DNA of 64,000 bases from Candidatus Nitrososphaera gargensis Ga9.2 (lineage in GTDB: Archaea > Thermoproteota > Nitrososphaeria > Nitrososphaerales > Nitrososphaeraceae): NCBI RefSeq assembly GCF_000303155.1, contig NC_018719.1, positions 1,550,001 through 1,614,000 on the forward strand. Direction: 5' to 3'. The notes under the pieces are model-generated. The model was not told the origin of the DNA. It was given only the letters and a program-made list of their open reading frames with translations, and searched no databases. The number at the start of each line of letters is the position of its first letter. Positions within the stretch are counted from its first letter, which is position 1. Both the position numbers and the translations under genes were made by a program. Positions 51,850 to 59,585 of this stretch are shown here, piece by piece.

Positions 51850-53178
51850 ATGAAAGATAATTTTGAAAAGAAACGAGCAGGCGCTTTTGTTTTGTGGGGC
51901 ATACTAGTTGCTTCCGCGGTAACAGGGGCATTGCTTTCGGTTTCCAATATGAATTTCGGCGACAAAGTAGGTGCGTCAGCAGCTGCAAGCCCTGTACACA
52001 GAGAATACACGCTGGTGGCAGAAGATGCAGAATTAGAAATAGCTCCGGGAGAAGTAGTAAAGCCATGGACGTTCAACGGCACTATGCCGGGCCCCACGCT
52101 ACGGTTTACTGAAGGCGACAATGTTACAATCCACTTCATCAACAAGACGCCGCTGATTCACACGGTGCATTTTCACGGAAATCATGACGAAAAAAACGAT
52201 GGAGTACTTCCACAGATAATACCCGCCGAGAACTATACATACAATTTCATTGCCGATCCGGCTGGGGCATTTATGTATCACTGTCATGCGTATCCAACCT
52301 CGCTTCACATACGGATGGGAATGTACGGCTCGATTATCGTAGACCCGAAGGATTCCGAGGTTTTGAAGCCTGCAAAAGAGTTTGCGCTGGTATTGAGCGA
52401 GTTTGATCCTGATAATCAGGACAACTTTGTCGCAAAATACTATCCCGTAAATGGCTACATTGACCAGTATATGGGAGAAAACGCATTGAAAATAAAGCAG
52501 AACGAGCTTGTAAGACTCTATGTCATCAATATCGGCACGACAATACCATATTCATTCCATCTTCACAGCACAGTGTTCAAGGTTTACGCATCTGGATTGC
52601 CGTCAAATGATCCGATAGATGCCCAGACTATCGAGATTGGTCCGGGAAATGCTGCGATCGTAGAAGCTGTCTGGAAGTCGCCGGGGACATACATGTTCCA
52701 TAGCCACGGCTTTTTGGAAGAGCGCGGCAACATGGGTGCGGTGCGTGTGTTGTCAGACGGCTCTGGTGAGCAGTTGTCAGAAAGCGTATCAATGATCGAT
52801 TGGCAATATGAATTGCAGAAAGAACTTCAAAAACCGACAGTAATTGATTACGACAACTTGTCAGGCTCTGCATCCGCACAGTCGCACAGTAGTTCGGCTC
52901 ATGGTGGGACGACAGTAAAGATCGTTAAAGGGGCATGGGATAAGAACCAAAGAGACTACTATGAGCCGGCAGAGATAACGGTTGAGGAAGGAGCTGTAAT
53001 AAACTGGATAAATGAAGATGGCGTCGTACATACTGTGACTAGCAAGCAGCAAGGTCTTTTCGACTCTTCCATAATCGCTGCGGGTCAAGAATGGCAATAC
53101 CAATTCGCTGAAGAGGGCGAGTACGACTACTATTGCATAGTGCATCCGTGGATGGAAGGGATAGTGCACGTAGAATAA
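51850..53178 (+). CDS. nirK: NirK-like multicopper oxidase with extra cupredoxin domain
   Basis: A 442-residue protein with an N-terminal membrane anchor or signal (GAFVLWGILVASAVTGALLS). Domain 1 has HTVHFHGNHD and YHCHAYPTSLHIRMGM: the C145-H153-M156/158 set with H104 fits a type 1 copper site, and H109/H144 fit type 2 ligands. Domain 2 has FHLHS and FHSHGFLEERGNMG, without a cysteine. This is the copper nitrite reductase layout. A C-terminal plastocyanin-like domain (VVHTVTSKQ ... YYCIVHPWMEG) adds another type 1 site. In ammonia oxidisers such proteins are linked to nitrite/NO metabolism. Laccase-type activity is an alternative. Confidence 0.85.
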   Translation: MKDNFEKKRAGAFVLWGILVASAVTGALLSVSNMNFGDKVGASAAASPVHREYTLVAEDAELEIAPGEVVKPWTFNGTMPGPTLRFTEGDNVTIHFINKTPLIHTVHFHGNHDEKNDGVLPQIIPAENYTYNFIADPAGAFMYHCHAYPTSLHIRMGMYGSIIVDPKDSEVLKPAKEFALVLSEFDPDNQDNFVAKYYPVNGYIDQYMGENALKIKQNELVRLYVINIGTTIPYSFHLHSTVFKVYASGLPSNDPIDAQTIEIGPGNAAIVEAVWKSPGTYMFHSHGFLEERGNMGAVRVLSDGSGEQLSESVSMIDWQYELQKELQKPTVIDYDNLSGSASAQSHSSSAHGGTTVKIVKGAWDKNQRDYYEPAEITVEEGAVINWINEDGVVHTVTSKQQGLFDSSIIAAGQEWQYQFAEEGEYDYYCIVHPWMEGIVHVE

Positions 53179-53261
53179 CCGGGTGGTGCGTCACACGCCA
53201 CCACTATTTTTGACACACCAATGTCGAGAACTTCCTTTCTCATTTTTGGACAAGATTATTG

Positions 53262-53275
53262 TGCATTGCACTGCA
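53262..53275. promoter_or_regulatory. TGCA element 18 (exact)
   Basis: TGCA-T-TGCA-C-TGCA, 39 bp from the Hsp20 ATG at 53315. An AT-rich stretch (TTTTCAAATAGAAATAAA) lies in between. Confidence 0.92.
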
Positions 53276-53314
53276 TACCTACTTTTCAAATAGAAATAAA
53301 CCGGTATTCTCAGT

Positions 53315-53797
53315 ATGACAAAATCAGGTAAGATTGCCAAAAGAGAGGATAAGCAACTAGGATACCTAGACGACATTTTTGAGAATTTTAGAAGGGAAGT
53401 TGAGAGCGCCTTGAAACCATGGCATGCCGGGTTCAGGTTTCCATCGCTGTTCGATGGAGAAACCAGAGTGCCACTATGCGACATGGCAGACAGAGGAGAC
53501 AGATACGAGCTGCAGGTAGAGGTGCCTGGAATCGAGAAGGACAAGGTAAACGTCAAGGCCACGGGCAACTCTGTAGAGATATCAGCAGAGCAATCAGAAA
53601 AGACGGAGGAAAAGAGAAAAGATTACGTATACAGCGAAAGGTCCCACAGATCCTTCTACCGCAAGATACCTGTGCCAGAAGAAATAGTGCCTTCAAAGAT
53701 CGACGCCAAGATGAACAACGGCATACTCGTTGTCAAGCTTCCAAAGAAGAATCCTACCAAATCCAAAGAAGAGGCAACAAAGGTCGAGGTAAAGTAA
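53315..53797 (+). CDS. hsp20: Hsp20/alpha-crystallin small heat shock protein
   Basis: A 160-residue protein with a central alpha-crystallin domain: DRGDRYELQVEVPGIEKDKV, SVEISAEQSEKTEEKRKDYV, SHRSFYRKIPVPEEIVPSKI and the conserved end AKMNNGILVVKLPKK. It forms oligomers and holds unfolding proteins. The next gene's ATG follows its stop codon directly. Its exact TGCA element ties a classical stress gene to the regulon. Confidence 0.95.
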   Translation: MTKSGKIAKREDKQLGYLDDIFENFRREVESALKPWHAGFRFPSLFDGETRVPLCDMADRGDRYELQVEVPGIEKDKVNVKATGNSVEISAEQSEKTEEKRKDYVYSERSHRSFYRKIPVPEEIVPSKIDAKMNNGILVVKLPKKNPTKSKEEATKVEVK

Positions 53798-53956
53798 ATG
53801 ACTAGGATGCGGATGTCCCACAACTACCACGAGGTAAAGGCGTTCAACCCTGAAACCTTTTGCACAAAGTGCGGGACAGCCACTCCGCGCGTGTGCGAAT
53901 GGTGCGGGGCATGCTACACCTGCCACAAAGGCGCACCTGAAGAAAAACACTTCTGA
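53798..53956 (+). CDS. 52-residue zinc microprotein after hsp20
   Basis: The ATG directly follows the hsp20 stop codon, so translation is coupled. The sequence has FCTKCGTATPRVCEWCGACY then TCHKGAPEE, with seven cysteines, mostly in C-x2-C pairs that suit zinc ribbons. A similar pattern occurs at 61345. It may assist the stress response, for example by protein or RNA binding; this is speculative. Confidence 0.72.
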   Translation: MTRMRMSHNYHEVKAFNPETFCTKCGTATPRVCEWCGACYTCHKGAPEEKHF

Positions 53957-54016
53957 TGTCTCCCCCTTTTTATTGGCAGTCGGCTAATTTTTCTTAGGTT
54001 TTAACTGGCTCGATAG

Positions 54017-54349
54017 ATGATACACATATGTTCTAGGAGATTGCACCCTGTTAGCTTAATTGCTGGTGTTCTTTCTGTTGTTTGGTGCTTTGATACGATT
54101 GACTATGATGAGCAAGTGTCCAGTTACTGTACCCAGACGTTTGTTATTTTGGACAAGTGGCTAAATCAGCTGGGACGGGAGAAAGGTGATGAAGCTCTAA
54201 AAATTATCAAAGAGGCATTGCGGAATAACACTAAAGCAAATATCACGTATTATCAAGAGTTTGCCAAAGAAGCAAAAGAGAACGGACATGTTGAGCTCGC
54301 TTCTCAAAACATGCTTCTCGCAAGGTTGTACAAAGGACTGTTGGAATAA
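54017..54349 (+). CDS. Possible 110-residue helical protein
   Basis: The second half (EKGDEALKIIKEALRNNTKA, then YYQEFAKEAKENGHVELASQ) is an amphipathic helical hairpin that looks like true coding sequence. The first 35 residues are less convincing, and a later start may be used. It has no TGCA element. The function is unknown. Confidence 0.45.
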   Translation: MIHICSRRLHPVSLIAGVLSVVWCFDTIDYDEQVSSYCTQTFVILDKWLNQLGREKGDEALKIIKEALRNNTKANITYYQEFAKEAKENGHVELASQNMLLARLYKGLLE

Positions 54350-54408
54350 CAGCATTCTTAGCCGAACCTAGTCCGATAGCCTTTCGTTATGCAACAAAAT
54401 TTAATCGA

Positions 54409-54852
54409 CTAAAAGTCGAGTATGGCTTTGAAATGACCGTAACGTTTGTAATCATTTGCAAGTATTTTGGCCAGTTTTCTTGTGATGTCTGTGATTGATA
54501 GCACGCCTACCAGAGAGCCGTCCTGCTCTAGCACAACAAGCCTCTTTATCTTGTTCTTTGCCATCACAGCGGCAGCAGTTTCAATAGAATCATATGTCTT
54601 GATAGTAATAACCGGAAATGACATGATATCTTGAACTGCAATCTCTCTTGGAGATTTATTCAAGGCAGTAACCTTCTTGAGAATGTCTCTTTCAGTAACT
54701 ATGCCAACTGGCTTTTCTTCGAAGTCTACAACTACAACAGAACCAACCTTGTTCTTTACCATGAGCTTGGCTGCATCCAAGGCTGACGGGGTACGGTCGA
54801 CCCTCAGGGCGACGATCTTTCTTGGCGACACGATTTCACTTACTGCGCTCAT
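54409..54852 (-). CDS. Two-CBS-domain protein
   Basis: A 147-residue product from ATG 54852 (MSAVSEIVSPRKIVALRVDR), which overlaps the stop of the microprotein gene at 54849 by 4 bp. The CBS pair is TPSALDAAKLMVKNKVGSVV with GIVTERDILKKV, then VITIKTYDSIETAAAVMAKN with GVLSITDITRKL. It is one of the CBS genes without a TGCA element. Confidence 0.9.
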   Translation of the reverse strand: MSAVSEIVSPRKIVALRVDRTPSALDAAKLMVKNKVGSVVVVDFEEKPVGIVTERDILKKVTALNKSPREIAVQDIMSFPVITIKTYDSIETAAAVMAKNKIKRLVVLEQDGSLVGVLSITDITRKLAKILANDYKRYGHFKAILDF

Positions 54853-55049
54853 TCTTTTCGCCTGCCCATGAAATAGTACGGCGGCCAGAAAAATGCAGCC
54901 CAAGGATAGGTTATGAAAAATAGCACTGATGCAATGGTCATCTTGTAGATATAATCGATCAATGTAGAGGTGTACCACTCAATGAATGTTTCCCCAATTT
55001 CATTTTCCTCCACCCCATCTGTGGGTGATTTCGCCAGTTCTTCCATCAT
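54849..55049 (-). CDS. Single-helix membrane microprotein coupled to a CBS gene
   Basis: A 66-residue protein with an acidic N-terminus (PTDGVEENEIGETFIEWYTS) and one membrane helix (ASVLFFITYPWAAFFWPPYY) ending in a basic tail. It overlaps the CBS gene by 4 bp. Its layout resembles the microprotein at 35705. A CBS protein translated with a membrane microprotein suggests a membrane-linked sensor, which is an inference. Confidence 0.65.
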   Translation of the reverse strand: MMEELAKSPTDGVEENEIGETFIEWYTSTLIDYIYKMTIASVLFFITYPWAAFFWPPYYFMGRRKE

Positions 55050-55147
55050 CAGCTGGAATTGGTCTCCTTTGACTCTTAATCACTATGTTTGCAGAGCCAC
55101 GCACTGTACTCTTTGTCGATAATAACATGCAATCACGCATTAATCAT

Positions 55148-55705
55148 ATGAATAGATCAGGGTTAAACTACCAATCCAAAGGCACTTGGACCAAGAGGTT
55201 CATGGCGGCGGCAGTTGTGCAGGGCGCTGTTGTTGCAGGACTAACTGTATTTCTAGTGCTTGGTCAAATATCTTTCATAAAGCCTGAAGTATCAAGGGTC
55301 ATGGCGGCAGGCGGCGCAGGGACATGGTTTACTTTTGGCTACATGATGTATATCATCGTCGGGGTGATGGGAGTGGCAGTTTCTGCACTTTTCTACCATT
55401 ACCTTGAAAACGTGCTTGGAAGGCGCATTCGCAGAAGCGCCAAGGCACTTGCTTGGACCCATCTTGTGTTGATGAATGTCGGGACAGCCGCAGCAATGGG
55501 ATTGCTCATGTATGCAGGATATCTTGGTGGATCCTCGATGTTGCCCGAGAATGTAGGAGGGCAGGGCTTTAACGCAGGACAAGCGCATGAAATACTAGCG
55601 CCTTTCGTAGAGCCAATATCGGTAGCAATATTGGTGATCGTCGCCAGTGTCGTGGCAGGTGGAACAGGCTTCCTTATGACCTATAGATATTCAAATACAT
55701 CGTAG
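55148..55705 (+). CDS. Four-helix membrane protein with conserved histidines (copy 2)
   Basis: A 185-residue product from ATG 55148, aligned to the start of the paralogue at 34187 (MNRSGLNYQSKGTWTKRFMA). Upstream in-frame ATGs at 55085 and 55127 are alternatives. All four helices and the histidines at FYHYL, W-x-HL and AH-x-I-x-AP match copy 1. Both copies sit in the stress island, but only copy 1 has a nearby TGCA element. The function is unknown. Confidence 0.75.
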   Translation: MNRSGLNYQSKGTWTKRFMAAAVVQGAVVAGLTVFLVLGQISFIKPEVSRVMAAGGAGTWFTFGYMMYIIVGVMGVAVSALFYHYLENVLGRRIRRSAKALAWTHLVLMNVGTAAAMGLLMYAGYLGGSSMLPENVGGQGFNAGQAHEILAPFVEPISVAILVIVASVVAGGTGFLMTYRYSNTS

Positions 55706-55735
55706 TTCAGAGTTAGAACCCGAGGTAGACATTAC

Positions 55736-56341
55736 TTGAGAAGCTTGATGGTCGACGAGAAAAAGAAAAGTACCATCACCAACCTTTATCGCTACTCTGA
55801 CCTTTCAGTTGAAGCTATAGCACAACAGGTCGATATGGATGCAAGTGCTGTCCAGCAAATTATTGATAACCTGACAAGGGAAGATGCGCTGGAAGTGTTG
55901 ATAGAGCAGAGCATAACCAAAGTTGAAAAAATAATGTCGCCCATTGTTATTAGCCTAGATGTTTCCAAGACACCTAGAGAAGCGGCGGCGCTAATGGCTG
56001 AAAATCAAGTTGGAAGCGTCGTGGTGACAAAGAATGGCAAACCCTTTGGCATCGTTACACAAAGCGACATCGTGAGATGGGCTGGCAAGTGGCCAAAGCT
56101 GCTAGATTCTAAACTGGAAGGCATTGCGTCTGTACCGCTAATAAAAGTAGGCCGCGGGACAAGCGTTGAAGAAGCCGCCCAGATCATGATGAAAAATCAG
56201 ATACACAAACTGCCAGTGGTTGACGGAGAAAAGCTTCTGGGCATAGTGACGATTACAGACCTAGCCGTGTTCCTATCACCTTCAAGAAGGCCGGGCCTGG
56301 CGCTGTCTGTATTACAGGCTATATCCAGAGGAACAAAGTAG
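55736..56341 (+). CDS. HTH-CBS protein
   Basis: A 201-residue product starting at TTG 55736; the ATG at 55748 is an alternative. An N-terminal helix-turn-helix (ITNLYRYSDLSVEAIAQQVD then MDASAVQQIIDNL) precedes a CBS pair: VISLDVSKTPREAAALMAEN with GIVTQSDIVRW, then VPLIKVGRGTSVEEAAQIMM with GIVTITDLAVFL. This arrangement resembles DNA-binding regulators that respond to nucleotides. It ends 8 bp before the NAD kinase start, so the two are probably co-transcribed. Confidence 0.9.
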   Translation: MRSLMVDEKKKSTITNLYRYSDLSVEAIAQQVDMDASAVQQIIDNLTREDALEVLIEQSITKVEKIMSPIVISLDVSKTPREAAALMAENQVGSVVVTKNGKPFGIVTQSDIVRWAGKWPKLLDSKLEGIASVPLIKVGRGTSVEEAAQIMMKNQIHKLPVVDGEKLLGIVTITDLAVFLSPSRRPGLALSVLQAISRGTK

Positions 56342-56349
56342 AGGCTTCA

Positions 56350-57165
56350 TTGAAGTTTGGGATATTCGTTCATCCAAAACGCCCCAAAGTTCCTGTTGAC
56401 AAGATACTAAAGCATATAGAGTCTGCAGGCGCATCGTGCTCTCGAAAAGACCCGGATGTCGCCATAGTTGTAGGAGGGGACGGCACATTTGGATACTATG
56501 GAAGAACGCTTTCTATTCCGATGTTGTTTGTTGGAGTACGAGACAATAGTATCGCAGGCAGCAGGGCAAGGCTAGCCGAGATATTCTATGACGACCTTGC
56601 CAGAGCCTTGCATGATATCGAAGATGGCAGATACTCAGTTGAAGAGAAGAAAATGATTTCTGTGTGCTTGAATGGGCATTCAGTTGACGTGTTGACGGAT
56701 GTTTATCTTGAACGCGGCAAGTTTGCAGGATGCCTCAGATATGCGACAATGGTCAAACCTTCTGATAGAAGCAAATTCATCCACTTTGGCGATTATGCGA
56801 TTGGCAACGGAGTCATCGTCAGCACATCATTTGGAGCCGGAGGGTATTTTTCATATCCTAATAGGCTGTTGCCATACCGACAGGCAAGCATAGGTCCTGC
56901 GAGTTTTGGTGATAACAGGATTGGCATATGCCATATAATACCGACGTACTTGGTAAGGAAAAGAAATGGAACAACTCGTCAAAACAGCCGAGTCAGGTAT
57001 ACCGTACCGCGTCAGTCAATTATCGAGATAAAACTACTTCGAGATGCCAATGCACGCCTATATGGCACAACCATGCATTCAAAAGGAGTTGCTGTCAGGC
57101 GAGGCGATATAATAACAGTCACCCCGTCTAGGCGTACGGCCAAAATTATAAGGTTAGGAAATTAA
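56350..57165 (+). CDS. nadK: NAD kinase
   Basis: A 271-residue protein from TTG 56350. The signature VVGGDGTFGYYGRTLSIPML is at about residues 38-57. Later it has GVIVSTSFGAGGYFSYPNRL, which fits the substrate loop (T-x-x-G-A/S-G-x-Y). It makes NADP from NAD. It follows the HTH-CBS gene by 8 bp, which would link cofactor supply to nucleotide sensing. Confidence 0.9.
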   Translation: MKFGIFVHPKRPKVPVDKILKHIESAGASCSRKDPDVAIVVGGDGTFGYYGRTLSIPMLFVGVRDNSIAGSRARLAEIFYDDLARALHDIEDGRYSVEEKKMISVCLNGHSVDVLTDVYLERGKFAGCLRYATMVKPSDRSKFIHFGDYAIGNGVIVSTSFGAGGYFSYPNRLLPYRQASIGPASFGDNRIGICHIIPTYLVRKRNGTTRQNSRVRYTVPRQSIIEIKLLRDANARLYGTTMHSKGVAVRRGDIITVTPSRRTAKIIRLGN

Positions 57166-57220
57166 GCAGTCTATTTCATGTGTTCGCAGTAACTGTGCTA
57201 GCGTGTTTCCCCACATCCTA

Positions 57221-57691
57221 TCATCTTGCCACAAGAACAGGGCAGGGTGCATGGTTCGACACTCCACTGGCAACGCTGCCTAGGAGCAGCCGCTTGAAAC
57301 TTGACAGCCCTCTAGTTCCTACAACTATGAGATCAACAGCATTTTTCTCTGCATACTCTACTATCATTCCAGTCACTGACTTGCCGGTGTCGTACAAGAT
57401 CTCTCTCCTTGCCTCAAGATTCGCCTTACTTGCTTGTTCCTCATAACGCTTCATCCACTGCAGAGCCGATTCTTTCCTTGCCCTGTTGTACCCTTCCACC
57501 AACTTGACATCACCGTACCTTGCTCGCGCTCCTATTACGCCACCCATCTTTATGTCCTCTATTACGTGCACAAACACCAGCTCTGCGCTTGTCATCTTGG
57601 CTAAATTGATAGCATCTTCAACCGCCTTATCGGATGACGGCGATCCATCTACCCCTACCAATATTTTTTGTATGGATGATTCTCTGACCAT
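57221..57691 (-). CDS. Universal stress protein (UspA family)
   Basis: A 156-residue Usp: IQKILVGVDGSPSSDKAVED at the start and VVGTRGLSSFKRLLLGSVAS at the nucleotide loop (G-x2-G-x9-G-S). ATP binding is expected. It is divergent from a membrane protein gene with one exact TGCA element 39 bp from this start. Confidence 0.93.
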   Translation of the reverse strand: MVRESSIQKILVGVDGSPSSDKAVEDAINLAKMTSAELVFVHVIEDIKMGGVIGARARYGDVKLVEGYNRARKESALQWMKRYEEQASKANLEARREILYDTGKSVTGMIVEYAEKNAVDLIVVGTRGLSSFKRLLLGSVASGVSNHAPCPVLVAR

Positions 57692-57730
57692 GAGTGCCTT
57701 TGCAGCATACTAGGATAAAGCATCTAGGAT

Positions 57731-57744
57731 TGCAGTGCATTGCA
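57731..57744. promoter_or_regulatory. TGCA element 19 (exact, divergent)
   Basis: TGCA-G-TGCA-T-TGCA, 39 bp from ATG 57691 (minus strand) and 47 bp from ATG 57792 (plus strand). CAAAATATAAC about 12 bp downstream is TATA-like. Confidence 0.92.
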
Positions 57745-57791
57745 AGGCATTCGACCAAAATATAACATATTCAAACCAATTCTTGGATGTA

Positions 57792-58232
57792 ATGCCAATA
57801 GAATGGGATGTCTTGGTTACAGAAATGGCAATGCTTGGCACAATAATCTACAGTGCAATATTTGTGGAAAACTGGATTGCAAAGAGAAAAATGCATCTGA
57901 AAGAAAAGGAAGATGGCAGACGGACTATTGAGTTTGTTGCCAACGACCTCAAGAAAAAAATCCGGTTCATAGATGACTCGGTGCAGTACAAGGATTTCAA
58001 GCCATTCTTCACGGACATGTGGGATGCCATCATCTTGGGCGGCAAGCAAACAGTTCTCCCCTTTGAGCTATTTGAAAACCTCCAGCATACATACTCTTGG
58101 ATGAAATATTATAACAACGAGCTTGAACAAAGGGAGAAAGGCGACGGCGAAGCGGTTGTAATGGAGATTCTGGGCGAGGTGAAAGGATCCATCGGTCAGT
58201 CTCTGAAACTATTGAAAGAAGCCAAATTGTAA
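57792..58232 (+). CDS. Membrane-anchored helical protein
   Basis: A 146-residue product from ATG 57792; an ATG at 57735 lies inside the element. One N-terminal membrane helix (EMAMLGTIIYSAIFVENWIA) is followed by a charged helical domain with conserved-looking aromatic residues (KPFFTDMWDAIILGGKQTVL). It shares its element with the Usp gene. I do not recognise the family. Confidence 0.7.
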   Translation: MPIEWDVLVTEMAMLGTIIYSAIFVENWIAKRKMHLKEKEDGRRTIEFVANDLKKKIRFIDDSVQYKDFKPFFTDMWDAIILGGKQTVLPFELFENLQHTYSWMKYYNNELEQREKGDGEAVVMEILGEVKGSIGQSLKLLKEAKL

Positions 58233-58236
58233 AAGA

Positions 58237-58250
58237 GTGCAGTGCAGTAC
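58237..58250. promoter_or_regulatory. TGCA element 20 (one mismatch)
   Basis: TGCA-G-TGCA-G-TACA, 46 bp from ATG 58297. Confidence 0.7.
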
Positions 58251-58296
58251 ACAACAATCCTATTACTTATTACACTAGGACGGTTTGAACTGTCGG

Positions 58297-58641
58297 ATGA
58301 AGAAACTCGATATCATAATTCCGCACGAGAACCTGGTGGATGTCAATAGGATACTACACAAGCACGGGGTAGGCGGCATGTCATTTTACGACATCAAAGG
58401 TAGAGGGAGAGCAAAGCAAGAGCCAGTTTCGGTCGGCAGAGGAGTTATGACGTATGTGCCAGAGTTTGGCTACCGTACAAAAATAGAGGTGGTGGTCTCT
58501 GATGCTTTGGCAAAGTCCATCATTGCCGATGTGCTAAAGTTACTTGGTACTGGCTCGTCTGCTATCGGCAAGATTTTTGTCTATGACGTAAAAGAAGCGT
58601 ATGACCTAGGAACAAAGGAAGAAGGGGATTCGGCGCTCTAA
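58297..58641 (+). CDS. glnB: PII signal transduction protein
   Basis: A 114-residue PII-family protein from ATG 58297 (MKKLDIIIPHENLVDVNRIL). The T-loop region is RGRAKQEPVSVGRGVMTYVP, and the end IGKIFVYDVKEAYDLGTKEE is the conserved PII C-terminal part. It binds ATP/ADP and 2-oxoglutarate and controls nitrogen or carbon targets. No amt ammonium transporter gene adjoins it, so the target is not evident. A TGCA element upstream places it in the stress regulon. Confidence 0.9.
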   Translation: MKKLDIIIPHENLVDVNRILHKHGVGGMSFYDIKGRGRAKQEPVSVGRGVMTYVPEFGYRTKIEVVVSDALAKSIIADVLKLLGTGSSAIGKIFVYDVKEAYDLGTKEEGDSAL

Positions 58642-58649
58642 GTCATTTT

Positions 58650-59486
58650 TTATTTGTATATTCTTTCAGCCTCGCGGCTTGCCGAGCGCTCATAGTCCTG
58701 CAGTTGTTGTCGGTGCATTTTCAGAAATTCTTCCAAATGTTTCTTTATCATTTCCACTTTTTGCCTCAGCGAAGAAGTATCGACCTTCAAGCCGGGTAGA
58801 ATCTTGGGCAACGCTTCTAGCACGATGGCGGCTCCTTCAGGATCAGGCGATTCTACCATTGTTGGGATCATCAAGGCGGTGCAGCCGAGACCGCGTGCGG
58901 CGCATACGGATAAGAGCGAGCCGGAAAGACCAACAATAATCGCATCATCCGGAACTGCCATTCCAAGACTATCGGCCGGATTGGGGCTTTGGGCAGATGG
59001 CTTTTCTGCAAGTTCATTTCGCAATAGCATCGCCTTTCTTTCAAGCAGGTACGGGGGGCTGAAATTGGCTGGCAGTATGCCGCCAAGCACTACTATTTCA
59101 CTGACCTTTGCGTTCATGCACCAGTCAACGATTGTGTTAATTATGGAATAGGTCCCCCTTGCAGTCACCGGTACTTCACAAATCAGTGCGCATACCGTCC
59201 CTGAATCATTGGCGTAAATCCTGAACGCATGCCTGAACCTCTTTCCTATGAAAATTGCAGCCGGCATTACATGTTGGGATTCTATGTATCCAATCTGATG
59301 CATCTTTAGCTGTTCTATGATGTGGTTAATTGTAACTGACCCTATCATTCCACTGTCGGGAAAGCCTGCTATCAGCACAGGTCTTTCAAGCACGATTTTT
59401 TGGTTTGTAACGGGCAAGACCTTTGTGTATCCATCTGAGACGACAGGCAGATTGTTGCTATTCTTCCTATTCGGTCTAGGGTTCAT
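58650..59486 (-). CDS. PAC2-family protein (proteasome assembly chaperone-like)
   Basis: A 278-residue protein of the archaeal PAC2 family: PVLIAGFPDSGMIGSVTINH near residue 32, FRIYANDSGTVCALICEVPV and SEIVVLGGILPANFS. PAC2 proteins are related to proteasome assembly chaperones; archaeal members are mostly uncharacterised. The C-terminal 40 residues form a coiled helix (LEEFLKMHRQQLQDYERSAS). It converges with PII and is divergent from the thermosome gene. Confidence 0.88.
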   Translation of the reverse strand: MNPRPNRKNSNNLPVVSDGYTKVLPVTNQKIVLERPVLIAGFPDSGMIGSVTINHIIEQLKMHQIGYIESQHVMPAAIFIGKRFRHAFRIYANDSGTVCALICEVPVTARGTYSIINTIVDWCMNAKVSEIVVLGGILPANFSPPYLLERKAMLLRNELAEKPSAQSPNPADSLGMAVPDDAIIVGLSGSLLSVCAARGLGCTALMIPTMVESPDPEGAAIVLEALPKILPGLKVDTSSLRQKVEMIKKHLEEFLKMHRQQLQDYERSASREAERIYK

Positions 59487-59526
59487 CTATCGCTACTAGA
59501 GCAGCAGGATAAATATCAATATTGTT

Positions 59527-59540
59527 TGCAGTGCATGGCA
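59527..59540. promoter_or_regulatory. TGCA element 21 (one unit degenerate)
   Basis: TGCA-G-TGCA-T-GGCA, 45 bp from the thermosome ATG at 59586 and 40 bp from the PAC2 gene start (59486). Confidence 0.75.
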
Positions 59541-59585
59541 GAGTATCCTCCCAACAGAAATAGTGGTTACAAGATAATTGCTCTG

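Noticed and set aside
51894-52112. Overlapping frames in the NirK-like gene
   Set aside because: They are alternative-frame shadows; only the frame with copper motifs is supported.
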